DNA of 64,000 nucleotides from Spongospora subterranea f. sp. subterranea (lineage: Eukaryota > Endomyxa: Phytomyxea > Phytomyxea > Plasmodiophorida), in assembly GCA_049724395.1 (NCBI GenBank), contig JAUGWO010000103.1:21309-85308 (forward strand). The letters are read 5' to 3'. The first letter of the stretch is position 1, and each line of letters starts with the position of its first letter. Below the pieces are notes generated by a model, which saw nothing but the letters and a program-made list of their open reading frames with translations, did no database searches and had not been told where the DNA came from. The translations under genes and the position numbers were made by a program. Positions 11,784-22,747 of the stretch are shown piece by piece.

Positions 11784-14295
11784 TTAGACTGTCAGCTCTT
11801 TTGTACCGTTGTGATGTTGTAGATCATATTGACAATGATCAGATCCCTTTGGGCCTGCTCCAGGACAGCATTTGCGACTGAACTTGTTGTACGCTATTGA
11901 TTTTCCCCATCTCCGAACAAATTCCGAAATGTCTCCAGCGCAATGACGAGATAAACAATTGAGGACAGGACGAACGCATTTGCCGATAAAACGGGATAAT
12001 TCCGGATGGACCGGTCTCGTTGACGTTGTCTTCGCACTCAAGAACTGCTCATACTCTTCGAGAACTTCGGAAAACCGTTTGAGGATGTCAATGGTTTTTT
12101 TGCGGCGAGGAGTAAGTCTTGCTGGAATATCAAATGGTCTCAGGTTCGATTCGCAAAGACGGATCTGCGAGCCATGACATTTAGTTGTGCTGAATCGCGA
12201 ATGCTTAAATTGACGGCCCCATTTTCCAATCCATACTTTTGTATCTTGGCGACAGTGATAAACCCAGCATCCCCAAATGGGTTTCGCAGACCGGTAAAAA
12301 AAATTTCGAAAACAACTGTGAGTCACAAGGCCACTGGATCGGTATTTCTGGATGAATTGTTTACACAGATTGAGTTTTTCAATCGGATCTATTGATATCA
12401 AAACAGCATGATAAATAGCTTCGAGATCCATTGAATCGGACTTGTGTCTAAAAGCACAGATGTTCAACAATTTTTGTCAAAAAAACAGCGAATGAAAACC
12501 TTTCGTCAGGGTTTGAGATAATTGTTTTCCAGTGTGTGTGATATGATCCATGACCGTGACAGCGCTTCTGTTGAAAATTACGGTGGTCAAAACAAGGGCC
12601 CCATTGTGTCTGGAACAGGTGAATGTCATTGCCGCAACATATTATCAGACAATGAAGGACGGGTGTGCACGTGAGCTTGAGATACAAAAGCACCTCATGA
12701 TTCACATTGTCGAGCGACACGCTGGACGAAACCAGTGTCAAAACAAAATTCGAAATTAGGATCAGCTTTTGCAGGGTGCTGGTTGCTTTTTCGATTATCC
12801 TACGCTGAGGAACATCGATGTTAAATTGCCCGACCACAAATGTGTCACCCGGCGCCGACTTATTGACCAACAGTAGTTCCGACATGGCGACACTGTCGTG
12901 AAACTCGACCTCTGCTGGATTCGGCTCCTTTCCCTAAGCAGACGAGCACGATTGTGATCAAATTCCAGACAGAGCGGATCACAACAGTTCTGACCAGAAA
13001 CACACAGAGGCTATCATAGTCTTTGACCTGATCCAGGTCCCAGTTTATGAGCGGCCAGACCTTTTCCAATCCCTCGAGTGTACAAGCTCCGGAAGTAGAT
13101 CCTAGTACACATTGGGAAGTTATTGGTGATCACGATTCTCGGCAAATCAAATTCTCACCAAAGTTATCATGTTGTTCTTCCAAATTAATCGTCTGTTGAT
13201 GAAAATCGATTCGGGAATCGAATTTTTTGCCGTCTAAGCTTAGAATTGACTGTTGACTATCAGTACTGATACGCCATGCATCACTTGAACTCTCGCTCGG
13301 GTTCCGATCCTAAGACAAATTTAGCAAATCGAACCCCAATTTGAACATGAACTGAACTGCTAAGTTTGTCGAGGCAATTTCAAGAAGCTCATGTGCGTTT
13401 TTGTTAGCGGGCAAGAGATTCTTTCGAAAGTCTTTGGAGGGCAATATTTCCGAATTGATCGGAATTCGATTCGAATCGTTCAGGCAATCGACGTTCTGCT
13501 CCTCTACTCTCAACTGTTGAGAATCGATGATTATATCGGATGCGTCCATTTTCGAACCCGTGCTCGAATCCCATTCCTAAAAACACATTTAGCAAACCGA
13601 ATCACGATCTGAAGATGAACTGAACGGCTGAATCTTTCGAAAAATTTTCACCAAACTCTTGAGCGTTGCTGTTAGCGGGCATAAGATTCTCTCGAAAGTC
13701 TTTGGACGGCAAAGTTTCCGAATCAAATGGAAGTAGATTCAAATCGAAAGCATAAACGATTTTTTCGCCCCCTTGTCTCGACTCTTGAGAATCGATATTG
13801 ATATGGGATGCGTCAATTTTCGAACCCGTGCTCGAATCCCATTCCTAAGAACGCATTGAGCAAACCGAATCACGATCTGAAGATGAACTGAACGTATACA
13901 TTAATCCAGGATCTTTCACCAACCTGGGCGACACCTTTTTTGTTTGAAACATCAAACGCCAACAAGGAATTGCCTTGCAGAGATTTTGTCTCCCTTGTCG
14001 TCGAATATTTGAACACTGGAAGTTTTGAAGCTTGCTTTTTTTCTCCATCGAACATTACACAATCCGGCGACGGCGACATGGCGTCCTGAAAGAACCAATG
14101 CTTTTGAAAAATAGGCATTGTTTTGGAGCAACGTTCCCTGATCCATACCGAGAAAGTGGAGTAGGCGATTCTCGGGGCGACATTGGCCTGACAAGAGCCA
14201 AGCCGATTGTCCTCACCAGGTTCAGATTCGATTGTCAAAGATCGAGTCGACCCGACCGCCACAAACAGCAATCCCAACAAGTTGAGGGCACGCAT
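11784..14295 (-). CDS. Candidate secreted cysteine-rich repeat protein (multi-exon, novel)
   Basis: Not a recognised family. The proposed start (14295) opens with a strong signal peptide, MRALNLLGLLFVAVGSTRS. Coding-looking blocks then follow on the same strand: 14295-13873, tandem units near 13850-13030, 12885-12448 and 12470-11784. Three, probably four, blocks share the pattern C-x-x-D-x3-F-x3-W-G-x3-H-x-x-F-x3-K-C-H-G: about 12669-12550 (CCGNDIHLFQTQWG), 12269-12168 (HCRQDTKVWIGKWG) and 11978-11859 (HCAGDISEFVRRWG), with a weaker one near the N-terminus (RCSKTMPIFQKHW). Each is preceded by a C-x-P-V-L-x-C-like helix. The blocks are in different frames, so introns or frameshifts must lie between them and I cannot fix the exon ends. 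Two or more adjacent genes are possible. Confidence 0.4.
13030..13900. repeat. Tandem repeat of about 267-bp units (three copies)
   Basis: Anchors such as CGAACCCGTGCTCGAATCCC recur at 13553 and 13821, with a diverged copy at about 13290, giving a period of 267-268 bp. Each unit contains, on minus, a splice-acceptor-like TTCTTAG followed by a 'EWDSSTGSK..DAS' reading and then an 'LPSKDFR-NL-PAN' reading. The copies differ by many substitutions, so the duplication is not recent. It looks like internal exon duplication of the minus-strand gene. Confidence 0.65.
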
Positions 14296-14813
14296 TGAAG
14301 GAATGGCGCAACAATAGCGCCGTTCGCCAACCAAGTGGCAACGATGAGTTCAGAGTCAAAGATGAAACGAACGGCTCTAGGTGTCAGGTTTATGGTTTTG
14401 TTGATGATCCTTGATAAAAAGGGAGGAGATCGACCGAATTCGTTTGATATTGTGGTGAGTCTAACTGGCTGAGCTAAGCGACGACATAGCATAGCCAGAG
14501 CTTCGACCGCAGTTGTCCTGTCAATCTGATCCGTTTCTACAATATCGTGAAGCTGAAGTGCGTCAACCAGACGATTCAGCTGCCCGATTGTGAACCGGAA
14601 TCTGATCAGAGCTGATGAATCGTCCATTGGTAAATTGAAACGACGGCTGTAGTCGATGGCAATGACTCTTGACATTCGGAGTCGAAAGACATTGTTTTCG
14701 AGAAGATAGGCAATAACTCTCAGAAACTTGGGCAGGTCCTGCCCGACTTCGAAGAATATCATGCAGATGATTTCAGTTGCTTGGTCATCGTTGAGCTCTG
14801 GCCCAACGAACAT
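14235..14813 (-). pseudogene. PIF/Harbinger-like transposase N-terminal fragment
   Basis: A 192-codon frame. RFRFTIGQLNRLVDAL, then AVEALAMLCRRLAQPVRL and NEFGRSPPFLSRIIN match the N-terminal helical region of HARBI1-like DDE nucleases ('eaL--lLrRLayP-rl--l---FGrs-s-lSri-n'). The catalytic domain does not follow, so this is a fragment, or a domesticated N-terminal module. Its 3' end overlaps by about 60 bp the start of the candidate signal-peptide gene in another frame. Confidence 0.6.
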
Positions 14814-15126
14814 CCTTGATAGTGCAATACGCGAATCTAGCTGAATCTGAATCTAAATAAACTACCGAAAGGTGCCCCGCTACCTGGATCTGAATCTGTG
14901 TAATCGGCCGAAAGTTCTTTGTTTAGATGGAAAATTGCAAACAGTGTCCTTAACTATGACTGGATACTATCTGAATCTGAATCTATAAATATGGCGCTAC
15001 CGAAATCCCTCTAATGGCCAGTCAAATATATTGACCAAGAAACTACAGTCAGTTTGTGGCCAGTCTATTCTCGTAGCCATAGTAAAAGCACTTCCATGAT
15101 GACGTCATCTGGCCACTTTAACTGGC

Positions 15127-15182
15127 AATCCGCGCACTTTCAAAATGGCCAGTTAAAGTGGCCAGTCTTTTCTCGGCCCCCG
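15127..15182 (+). repeat. Dispersed repeat motif (copy 1)
   Basis: The motif CCGCGCACTTT...CAAA...TG...CAGTCTTTT...GGCCCCC recurs at about 24387-24426 in the same orientation. Around it the pentad TGGCCAGT is repeated several times (15001-15175). It could be the end of a MITE family. Confidence 0.5.
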
Positions 15183-15268
15183 AATTGTCATTCGCGGGCT
15201 CTGTTATTTGTATGGGCCCTTGAACGGGGTTACCTCTTTTGGGTTCGCGCAATTGAAGTGCGCTCCGG

Positions 15269-15632
15269 CCACCCACGGAGTAGCCGAGTTAGCCCAGTCA
15301 TGCTGTCATGCATTGTGCAGCACTCAACTGTTTCGTCACTTACGCAACGTTTGAAGTGACCAGTCAATGTGACCGGACCCGTGCCGTACTCGGGCAGCAG
15401 ATTTATTTACGTCAAACAAATCGGTGATCATGGCCCGGTAGGCGATATATCCTTCACATTGTATGGAATCAAAACGGTTCTAATGCCGAGGGCGGAAAAG
15501 AAGAAGAGAAGTAAGAAAAAAGAGGATAAAGACCGGACCGATAAAAGTATAATTTATTTGACGGTAAAATGAAAAATGCATGGCCACAGTGCATGACAAC
15601 ATGACTGGGCTACTCGGCTGCTCAGTGGCCGG
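15269..15632. repeat. Inverted-repeat element (MITE-like)
   Basis: Arms of about 48 bp at 15269-15316 and 15585-15632 are inverted copies, sharing AGCCCAGTCATG and GTCATGCA with a few mismatches, about 270 bp apart. There is no coding capacity for a transposase inside, so a non-autonomous DNA element is likely. Confidence 0.6.
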
Positions 15633-15720
15633 GGCGGCGATCATTTCCCCTCCTAGAGCAGCGGCTAGAGCGGGCTCAGCCAAAGGATGATCGCCAACTC
15701 GTAACAATGCTTTAAGAAGT

Positions 15721-16960
15721 TCAGAATTTGAGCATATAATGAGAGAAATGACTCTCACGAATCGTCCAAATCACCGAAGCCACGCCAGTGAATAAGGAGT
15801 TCGTAAGATCCGTCGTCAACGCGGCGCCGAATGTTGTTGACAGATTCAACCTCAAATGCTTGGTTATCGTGAGCCACTGGACGTTTGAGTTCTTCTGTGA
15901 TATGAAGACTGTCGTCACTATAGAACCGCAGTCGTGCAGCGAGGACCTGCGTGATTCGACCTGTGTTGAAGTCTTCGACGTAAAAAATTTGAGGCGTTGG
16001 GACCCCGTCGATTTTGGCGGGCACATCCCAACGGACCTTCAATTTCGATGAACGATGTTTCAAAGTTGACGAAACAAGCACGAAAACCACTAATGCCGAA
16101 ACCCGGCATCTCACCTCTGCGTCGATTGTTGGAACGACGTCGACGGTCTCGACTGTCGGCAAGTTTTCGATGGAGACCGTTTTTGAGCGCCCCCTGCAGA
16201 GCAACGACGCTCTCGCATCTCGCGGTGTAATAGAAACAGAATCGTGTAATCGCGGAATGTAAACACAGTCAAGGGAGTGGGACGATGGCAGGCCAGTCAG
16301 CATCGTGACCGGAGCGAAATTCTTCAAGGCGACGATCGTATGGTTTAGCGTAAACCGTAAGAGCACGAGAAGGCAGCGCCATTTGACTGTCCGAAGATCT
16401 ACACGTTTTTTCACAAAGACGAATACAAAATCTTAAATATCTCCGACCATACCGGCCACCAAAACCGGGACTGTACTGTCTTGGTGGTGTTGTCAGAAGT
16501 GAGATGGCCCGAGAGTCCCATATGTGCGATGACCATCAGACGAATTCGGAGAGTCGTAGAGAACAGTTGATCAAAGGACGTTCTCCAGGCTGTGCATCCA
16601 CGAGATGGATGAAGTAGGTGATTCTGAATAAGCAAGCCATCAGGACCGGGTTCAACGTGTTCGTGATTGATGTAGTTGGACTGGTCTTCGGCGATGGATT
16701 GTATAGTTGGCTACATGAAGTCATCTGCAATTCGATAAGACTCAAGAGGTCCTGTGAGTCTTTTTGATGTGAGTTTTGTATCAGAGGTGACATTGGCCGA
16801 AAGTGGTGAAGAGACACCCCATCGAGTAAAAATGTCGGCCCAAATATTATCATCCCTTGAAATGTGTTCGATGTGGAAATCGAAAGAGTGAAGTTGCCAC
16901 CTTTCGAGCCGGTCTCCTTAAATACGGCTGGTTGGGTAGTTAGAAGGTTGTGGATCAAGG
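15721..16960 (-). mobile_element. Ty3/gypsy chromovirus relic (integrase to chromodomain)
   Basis: Fossil 3' part of a gypsy element. The order on minus is integrase zinc-binding region (AHMGLSGH and FWWP, about 16400-16560), integrase C-terminal region (RWDVP-, then YVEDFNTGR) and chromodomain (FEVESV, then ELLIHWRGFGDLDDSW, about 15750-15830). It is broken with several breaks; no end repeats are seen. Confidence 0.75.
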
Positions 16961-17560
16961 AGATATTCGAGTTCGGTGGTCAGTGAAAAGGAGGAATGGT
17001 ATAGCGGAAAGATAAGGTTCCAGGCGATGACAGCCTCCAATCGAATAACTTTCTGTTTCAATGTTGCCCAGTGGAGTTGGCTCCCTTGGAATCGGCCACT
17101 TAAGCCAATGAGTTTATGACGTTGCTGTTCATGAGAATTTTACACATCTTCGGAAGGAATCTGTGTCAGTTGTCAGTACTACTGACCAGAAGAGTTTCGA
17201 TGCGTTGGAGAAGAAACAGAGAACGTGATGCCACAACCTGTCCATAAAAAACGTGACCGCCAGTGTTAGACAGGGGCGAGTACGCCGGCCGTCCCGCCCT
17301 GTATTCCGATGTCGCCCAGCTCTGGATTCCTGATCTCGATGCAGTCAATTAGGGGCCATGCGATCCCGTATCGCCAGTCTGTGACCGCCTGCCGGGGCGA
17401 CCGTACTGGCCAGGCGTCCACTGGCAGATGGGCTCCTACCTGCCACAGCTGGACTTTGACCATCTATACGACTGCACCACAGAATCTGGACCGGCTCCGA
17501 AACCATTCACACTCAGCGAGCCAGACAAACAGATTGTCGTTGACAGGACAGGGGTGTCAG

Positions 17561-18091
17561 ATGGATGATAGGGCGCCGAAGATGACCAGCTCTAAAGGTC
17601 AGCAAGTAATCCCCGAGTTCTTGGAAGACTCGTTCAGCACCCGCATCATGCTGATGTACGAGGACCTAGACGGGATCGGAAATCTCTACAAGGAGGTCAA
17701 CGATTCGCTAGTACCACAGGTAGTGGAATCGCTGCAGTCCTCAACGGGACTGTTGCCGCAAAAATTGCCTGGTGATTCGTCGGAAACAGCTCAAGCTGGC
17801 AGCGGATGCATCAGTAATGTTCCAGAGAAAAGACGAGCTCAGATTAGTACGGAGAAGGTCGATAGGAAAACACAGCGCAAAGCGAAACACCGCAAAATTG
17901 AACACAGGCGTCGACGCAGCGAGCGGAAGATATTCGATGACCTGCGGGAGATTCTGGATGGCCAAAAGAAACACAGGGTGGCGATATTAACGGATTGTTT
18001 AAGTGTGTTGCGGAGGTACGAAAGGCTGAAGAAGACGCGGCCAGAGATCATCGCCGAGGCTGTTTGCCGACGACGAGGGCGAGGACGATGA
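17561..18091 (+). CDS. bHLH transcription factor
   Basis: A DNA-binding regulator, nuclear by inference. Residues about 107-158 of 176 form a basic helix-loop-helix: basic region KHRKIEHRRRR fits the H-x3-E-x2-R-R E-box-recognition pattern, helix 1 is SERKIFDDLREIL, the loop DGQKKHRV, helix 2 AILTDCLSVLRRYERL. No leucine zipper follows. A basic tail ends RRRGRGR. The frame is open upstream to an ATG at 17309, but a second frame at about 17345-17560 (PYWPGVHWQMGSYLPQLDF) looks more protein-like, so an upstream exon in that frame is possible and the start is uncertain. The partner and targets are unknown. Confidence 0.7.
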   Translation: MDDRAPKMTSSKGQQVIPEFLEDSFSTRIMLMYEDLDGIGNLYKEVNDSLVPQVVESLQSSTGLLPQKLPGDSSETAQAGSGCISNVPEKRRAQISTEKVDRKTQRKAKHRKIEHRRRRSERKIFDDLREILDGQKKHRVAILTDCLSVLRRYERLKKTRPEIIAEAVCRRRGRGR

Positions 18092-18998
18092 TTCGTCGCT
18101 GAACCGTTGTTATAACACTCCTGATATCGACACCGAAGGCCGCTTGCCGTGATTTTTATTTTGACATTTATCAAACCAATTCAACGCAGTAAACAAGGCA
18201 ATAACGAATGCAATACAGACTGAAAACCAAATTATTGATGTCTACACCTTTGTGGTTGTTGCTCAAATGTGCAATACCAGGGTTTGCTCGAGTTTTTCCA
18301 CTGGGGTGTAGCTCTTCTGGCTCAAACGAATTGAAGCGGAATGTTTCAATAGATTTGTTCGATTGCTGGCCGGCGTAAGGATGAAGGAAAGACCATCCGA
18401 ATCGTATCAGTGATTAGAAAGAGTTCTTGTACCGAAGCGCTACACTGCAAGAACGTGCCGACATATGGTCGTCGAAAGGATATCAAGTCCGCTTGAGCCT
18501 CGTGATCGTTGGTTTGCGAATAACTCGAATGTGCAATTTCTGTAAATCATGTTAAGCGTCACATGATGAAATTTACAAGCTGTCAATACTAAAGAGGGCT
18601 TCCAATTGATTGTTATTCATTAATTGTTGGCTGGCCATTACCAGGTTTCATTGGGGTTCGAAGAAACTATGTTGGACTTGTTAATCGCTTGTCGTTTTCA
18701 AATCAAATGTTCGTCATTTGTGTGGAGAAATTATTGTTTTGCAAAGGATCTTAAACCCTCATCTCGAACACGCGGGGAATTGTAAAACCTGTTTGAGGCG
18801 TTGAACGAAGTAGAAACGGAACGTGATCGATCTCCTGTAATGATACAGGAGATCATTAAAACTGAAGAATCCCATGGTAGAAAAGCAATCCATAATTTGC
18901 GTCAAATTGGGATTTAAACTTGACCGTTTTTGACATTTGGACCTCCTAGACGATCGGCACTCCCATGAAGGCCTCTGCGTCATAGCCACTCAGATAAG
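18092..18998. other. Intergenic, no assignable gene
   Basis: AT-rich sequence with one short imperfect palindrome at about 18825-18855 (GATCTCCTGTAATGATACAGGAGATC). No coding sequence supported. Confidence 0.5.
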
Positions 18999-19877
18999 CT
19001 CCAAACGAACATGGCCAGTTCGGATAATTTTCACTTACCCCTGGTGTTCATCCTTGAAAGATGATGCACTTGCCATGACCCTCAATGTTCGCCTGATGCG
19101 GGCGAAGAGGTGGCCAGCACACCTTGTTCGCTGGTCATCACCATCGCTGGAGTCGTGGCGAATACTGCATCCTCGTACCCGAGGAGGATGGTGTGTGGCT
19201 CACCCTGGAGATCAACGAAGAGCTTCTTGCGCTTTGCGTCTTCGTCATCATCGTCATCGAGTTGACGATTTCAATGAAACCGCATTGGAGCGCATGGGGG
19301 ATCATTCGGTGTTTTGACGGCTGACACCTTCAACATATATGAGGTTCAATAGGGGAACGGTGTTTCGCATCATCAAAAGTTCAGCCTTGCTAACACGCTT
19401 GACTATCACATCTGACAAAAATTGACGCGATTTCACTGGAGGTTTTTTACTCGGTGTCGAATGCCGGCGACGATGGCGGACCGTTGACTCTGCGATCTCG
19501 AATAACGAGCCACACATCCCGTATAGAAACTCGCGTTGTAGGTGCCAGCCACCAACAACAGCCCCTGGACTCAAATGCGCTCCCATTGATGTCGTCAATG
19601 CGATGAAGATGAATGACGAGAATGCAAAGGCGAGAGAAGTGATTTTACGAAAACTTTATAGTGAATGAGCTGCACCACACCATCCTCGGGTACTGTGATG
19701 CAGTTATGCAATATACGCCACGACTCCAACCATGGCATGGCGACACGAGCGCAAGCTGGGCTGACCAACTACTATGCGCCCGCGTTGGGCGAACAATATG
19801 GGCCCAGGATGGCTAGGGTGTGTGGCATCGTTCTCCAGGACGTGACAATTATCAGACCTGGCCATGTTCGTTTGGAG
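18999..19877. repeat. Inverted repeat arms of 36 bp, about 810 bp apart
   Basis: Positions 18999-19034 and 19842-19877 are inverted copies with about three mismatches. Read in the plus direction of the right arm both encode V-x-I-I-R-x-G-H-V-R-L-E, with mismatches at only two residues. Either it is a terminal inverted repeat or an inverted duplication of a coding segment. Confidence 0.55.
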
Positions 19878-19943
19878 AGATTGCAGAGGACGAGCTGGCA
19901 ATGGAAGGACAAACGTTCTCTGGATTGGTCGCATGTTAGTCGA

Positions 19944-20844
19944 TCAAGATCTCCCTCCGAAATGTGCCATCGATAAGAGCAACTTATTAACATTTTGAGA
20001 AGCTTTTCTAAAGTCTTTTTCTAAAAGATTATCGCGCCATAATACAGTAATAATCATTTGGATCTGATTGTGAACCATCACCTTTAGCAGAAGTATGATC
20101 AGCACGATGATCTTGCACGCTTGGGAAGACAAGCTCAGTAAGATAAGCGGCGATACTTGCTGGAACAAGGACTGAAGCAGCAGATACCGAAGACGATCGA
20201 GCAGAGCCCATCTAATCATTTTGATCATGGCCCTGATCTTCTTCCTCTCATCGAGCAATCTTGCTGGCCGATGGGCCAGCAACGTGTAATCGGGTGAAAT
20301 TTTGAAACGGGTTTGATCGGCAAAAAAAATGGGGTAGACGGTGATAATAGCCCAGGATAGCTCGTTTGTTTCTTGGCGAATTTGGTTCAAATAAGCCAAT
20401 CGATCATGAAGTCGGTTACGAGGCTCTAGCTCGGGATCTGGTTTCTGTAGTTGGTTCAATAAATGACACAAGGGATCCCAACCTGTAGAACAACGACCCT
20501 CTATTGAAGCCCATAAGCAGTTATATGAGGAACATGTGGGATGGGAAATGAGATTCAAAATTAAATCTGGATCAAAAGCAACAAATCATCTTTGAAGAAA
20601 ACAGGGTGCTCTTTGGTAGAACAGGGTGATGGCGCCAAGCTATGTAGGGTATGGTAATGCCCAATCGTAGCAAGTAGGTCATTTGACGATGGGCAGACTT
20701 GAAACCAGTGCTATAAAGCCAGTTCAACTTGTTTTCCAGATATCTATGGGTGGAACATTGTGAAGAAGACGTGAAGCAGTGCGACAATGATTGCTTTAGC
20801 CACAAATAGGAAAACAGACTGACAACAGGTCGCAACACAGACAC
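19944..20844 (-). CDS. Hypothetical protein, two blocks, possibly membrane-associated
   Basis: Unrecognised. Two minus frames, 20844-20572 (90 codons) and 20558-19944 (204 codons), lie end to end in different frames, as if separated by a small intron or a frameshift. The second holds a leucine/isoleucine-rich run around 20170-20070 that could be one or two membrane segments, and an Arg-rich DRLAYLNQIRQE region. No domain is recognised. It may be a decayed gene. Confidence 0.25.
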
Positions 20845-21462
20845 TAGCGCTTGATGATTTCAGTTTGAATCGCAGCCTTTCATGAATTTACATCTCAATC
20901 GAAACCGCTCTCGCCTTCATGATCAAGACTTAACGGTTTGTTCCAGATATTGATCAGGTCTGCTGGTTTGCACGCTAAACAAAGCCGAGTCAGTGTCAAT
21001 ATTTGTTTAACGTCTGATGAATCATATGTCAAACGGGTAAATCATGAAGAAAAGGAATTTGTCGTATTCAGACAACCTCACACAATGTCTGATCTTCACC
21101 GATAATCGAAGTTCCGGTTCTATCGATTTTCGTACAGGTCAAGGGGGTTCATTTCAACATCGATTATTTCAGAGCTGGTCGTCGTTAAAAACTCGTAGTT
21201 CTGTTTCTGTTGGAAAAGCGCTTTAACTTCGCTCATAAAAACAAAACAATAGTATTCGTCATAAAGTCACAAAGAGCACAGAAATGCCAATCGATCCAAT
21301 CTAAATCTCACTGCCTACATTTTCGCCGAGCTTCTTTTCAACTAGGCCCATATTTGCATTATGCAACCACGGCCGGTATTTCCATGATGAATACCTGTGC
21401 CAGGTGATGAATTGGTTGGATGAATTCGGGAGAAAACAGCCGACGAATTAATACAATACGTT

Positions 21463-22119
21463 TTAGAGATCATTTTCGTCAGAATCGTCGGAAGCGAGGA
21501 AGAAGTCGTCCTGAGCGTCGAAGTCGCCTTCCTCGTCTGAATTAACCTGCTCGCCCTCGTTGCGTCTTCGTTGCTGTTCGGCCAGTCGTTCAGCGATCTG
21601 AGCCCGGATCTTGGCGATTTTGCGTTCGGCTCTCGGGTCGTTCCTTTCATCAACGAAGAGCGCCAGGTATTTCTTATCGGACGGGAAATATTTGATATAA
21701 TTCAAATCGCTCCTGGCCGCCTCCAAACGCGCTTCGCATGCTTGACGATCGTCGCCGGCCGTTTCCAACGCGGCCGCCGCTTTAGTCACCCTCCTCTCCG
21801 CCTTTCTCCTCTCGAAAAACCGCACTGATTTTGTCAACCTGAACTTCGCCACTCTTTTCTCAATGGTTTTGGCCTTTTCCATTCGCTGTTCCAGCTCCTG
21901 AATCTGTTTTTCCTTGGCCTGGCGAACATCGGCTGGAAGATCCGGCTTGTTCAACAGTCGGCGAATACTCCGAATCTGATTCTTGAACGATGTTCGCTTT
22001 TCTTCCTTTTTGGGAGTCGATTTGTCGGTCTTCGATGCGGTGGACTTTGATATTTTCTTAGGACGATGTCCGGCGACCGCTTTTTTCGTTCCTGTAATCG
22101 TCATGATTTTCGAAATCAA
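21463..22119 (-). CDS. rRNA-processing protein EFG1 family, intronless
   Basis: A nucleolar factor for 40S maturation (18S rRNA processing) in yeast. The 218-aa frame starts with a Lys-rich segment, then the family block: IRSIRRLLNKPDLPADVRQAKE, KRVAKFRLTKSVRFFERRKAERR, and a C-terminal YIKYFPSDKKYLALF. The middle is coiled coil (residues about 60-140), and the tail is acidic (SDEEGDFDAQDDF). Length and order of blocks match the family. A second start, MTITGTKKA, lies 18 nt downstream of the first ATG. The convergent neighbourhood shows no partner gene. Confidence 0.85.
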   Translation of the reverse strand: MISKIMTITGTKKAVAGHRPKKISKSTASKTDKSTPKKEEKRTSFKNQIRSIRRLLNKPDLPADVRQAKEKQIQELEQRMEKAKTIEKRVAKFRLTKSVRFFERRKAERRVTKAAAALETAGDDRQACEARLEAARSDLNYIKYFPSDKKYLALFVDERNDPRAERKIAKIRAQIAERLAEQQRRRNEGEQVNSDEEGDFDAQDDFFLASDDSDENDL

Positions 22120-22747
22120 AACGGATCACGGCAGTCGACCCGACTCCGTCACGGACTTGCGCGACGGCCAGAAACGAAATGATCTGTGTTGGCAAGAAAA
22201 TGCTTTTTTTTTATTTTGAGTAATGAGATTGAATTGGATTCAGGACGGAAGCTATGAGAACAAATTGGGCTGGTCAACTCCAAACAATCACAAGGGGCAA
22301 CATCTTTTTGCGTCTGTGAAATGCGGCTGGTGTTTGATGTGAGACTCGTTGGTTGATGAATATGACCGGTGCGATTGGAAAGAGCGTCATTATATTTGGG
22401 AAGAACACCCATTGTTGATGCATAAACAACTCTTGGCAACGGTATGTTTAACTATATCTTATCGTATTGATTCTTCACATACTATTATAACAATGACAGC
22501 GATGATGGAGGCCAACGTCAACACGAAGCTCTCGGATTTTACAGGCAAACAATGGTTATTAAGACAATTAGAATTGCAAATGGTGTATTGATCGGTTTGA
22601 ATCCACCTTAATTTGTTTGAATGGCAAAGGGTGGTTGCTGGTCTCTTCTATAGTCACGTATGATCCACCTTCCTCCTTGTAAGCGAACCTGTGCTGGCGG
22701 GCGACAGGCGGTGGTAATGGCTGGTTCACGTTGGCTAATTCACGACA
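22120..22747. other. Intergenic, no assignable gene
   Basis: Contains short frames only. Nothing with recognisable features. Confidence 0.5.

Noticed and set aside
13553-13850. tRNA-like CTCGAATCCC boxes in the tandem units
   Set aside because: No A box or acceptor stem pairs with them; they belong to the 267-bp repeats.
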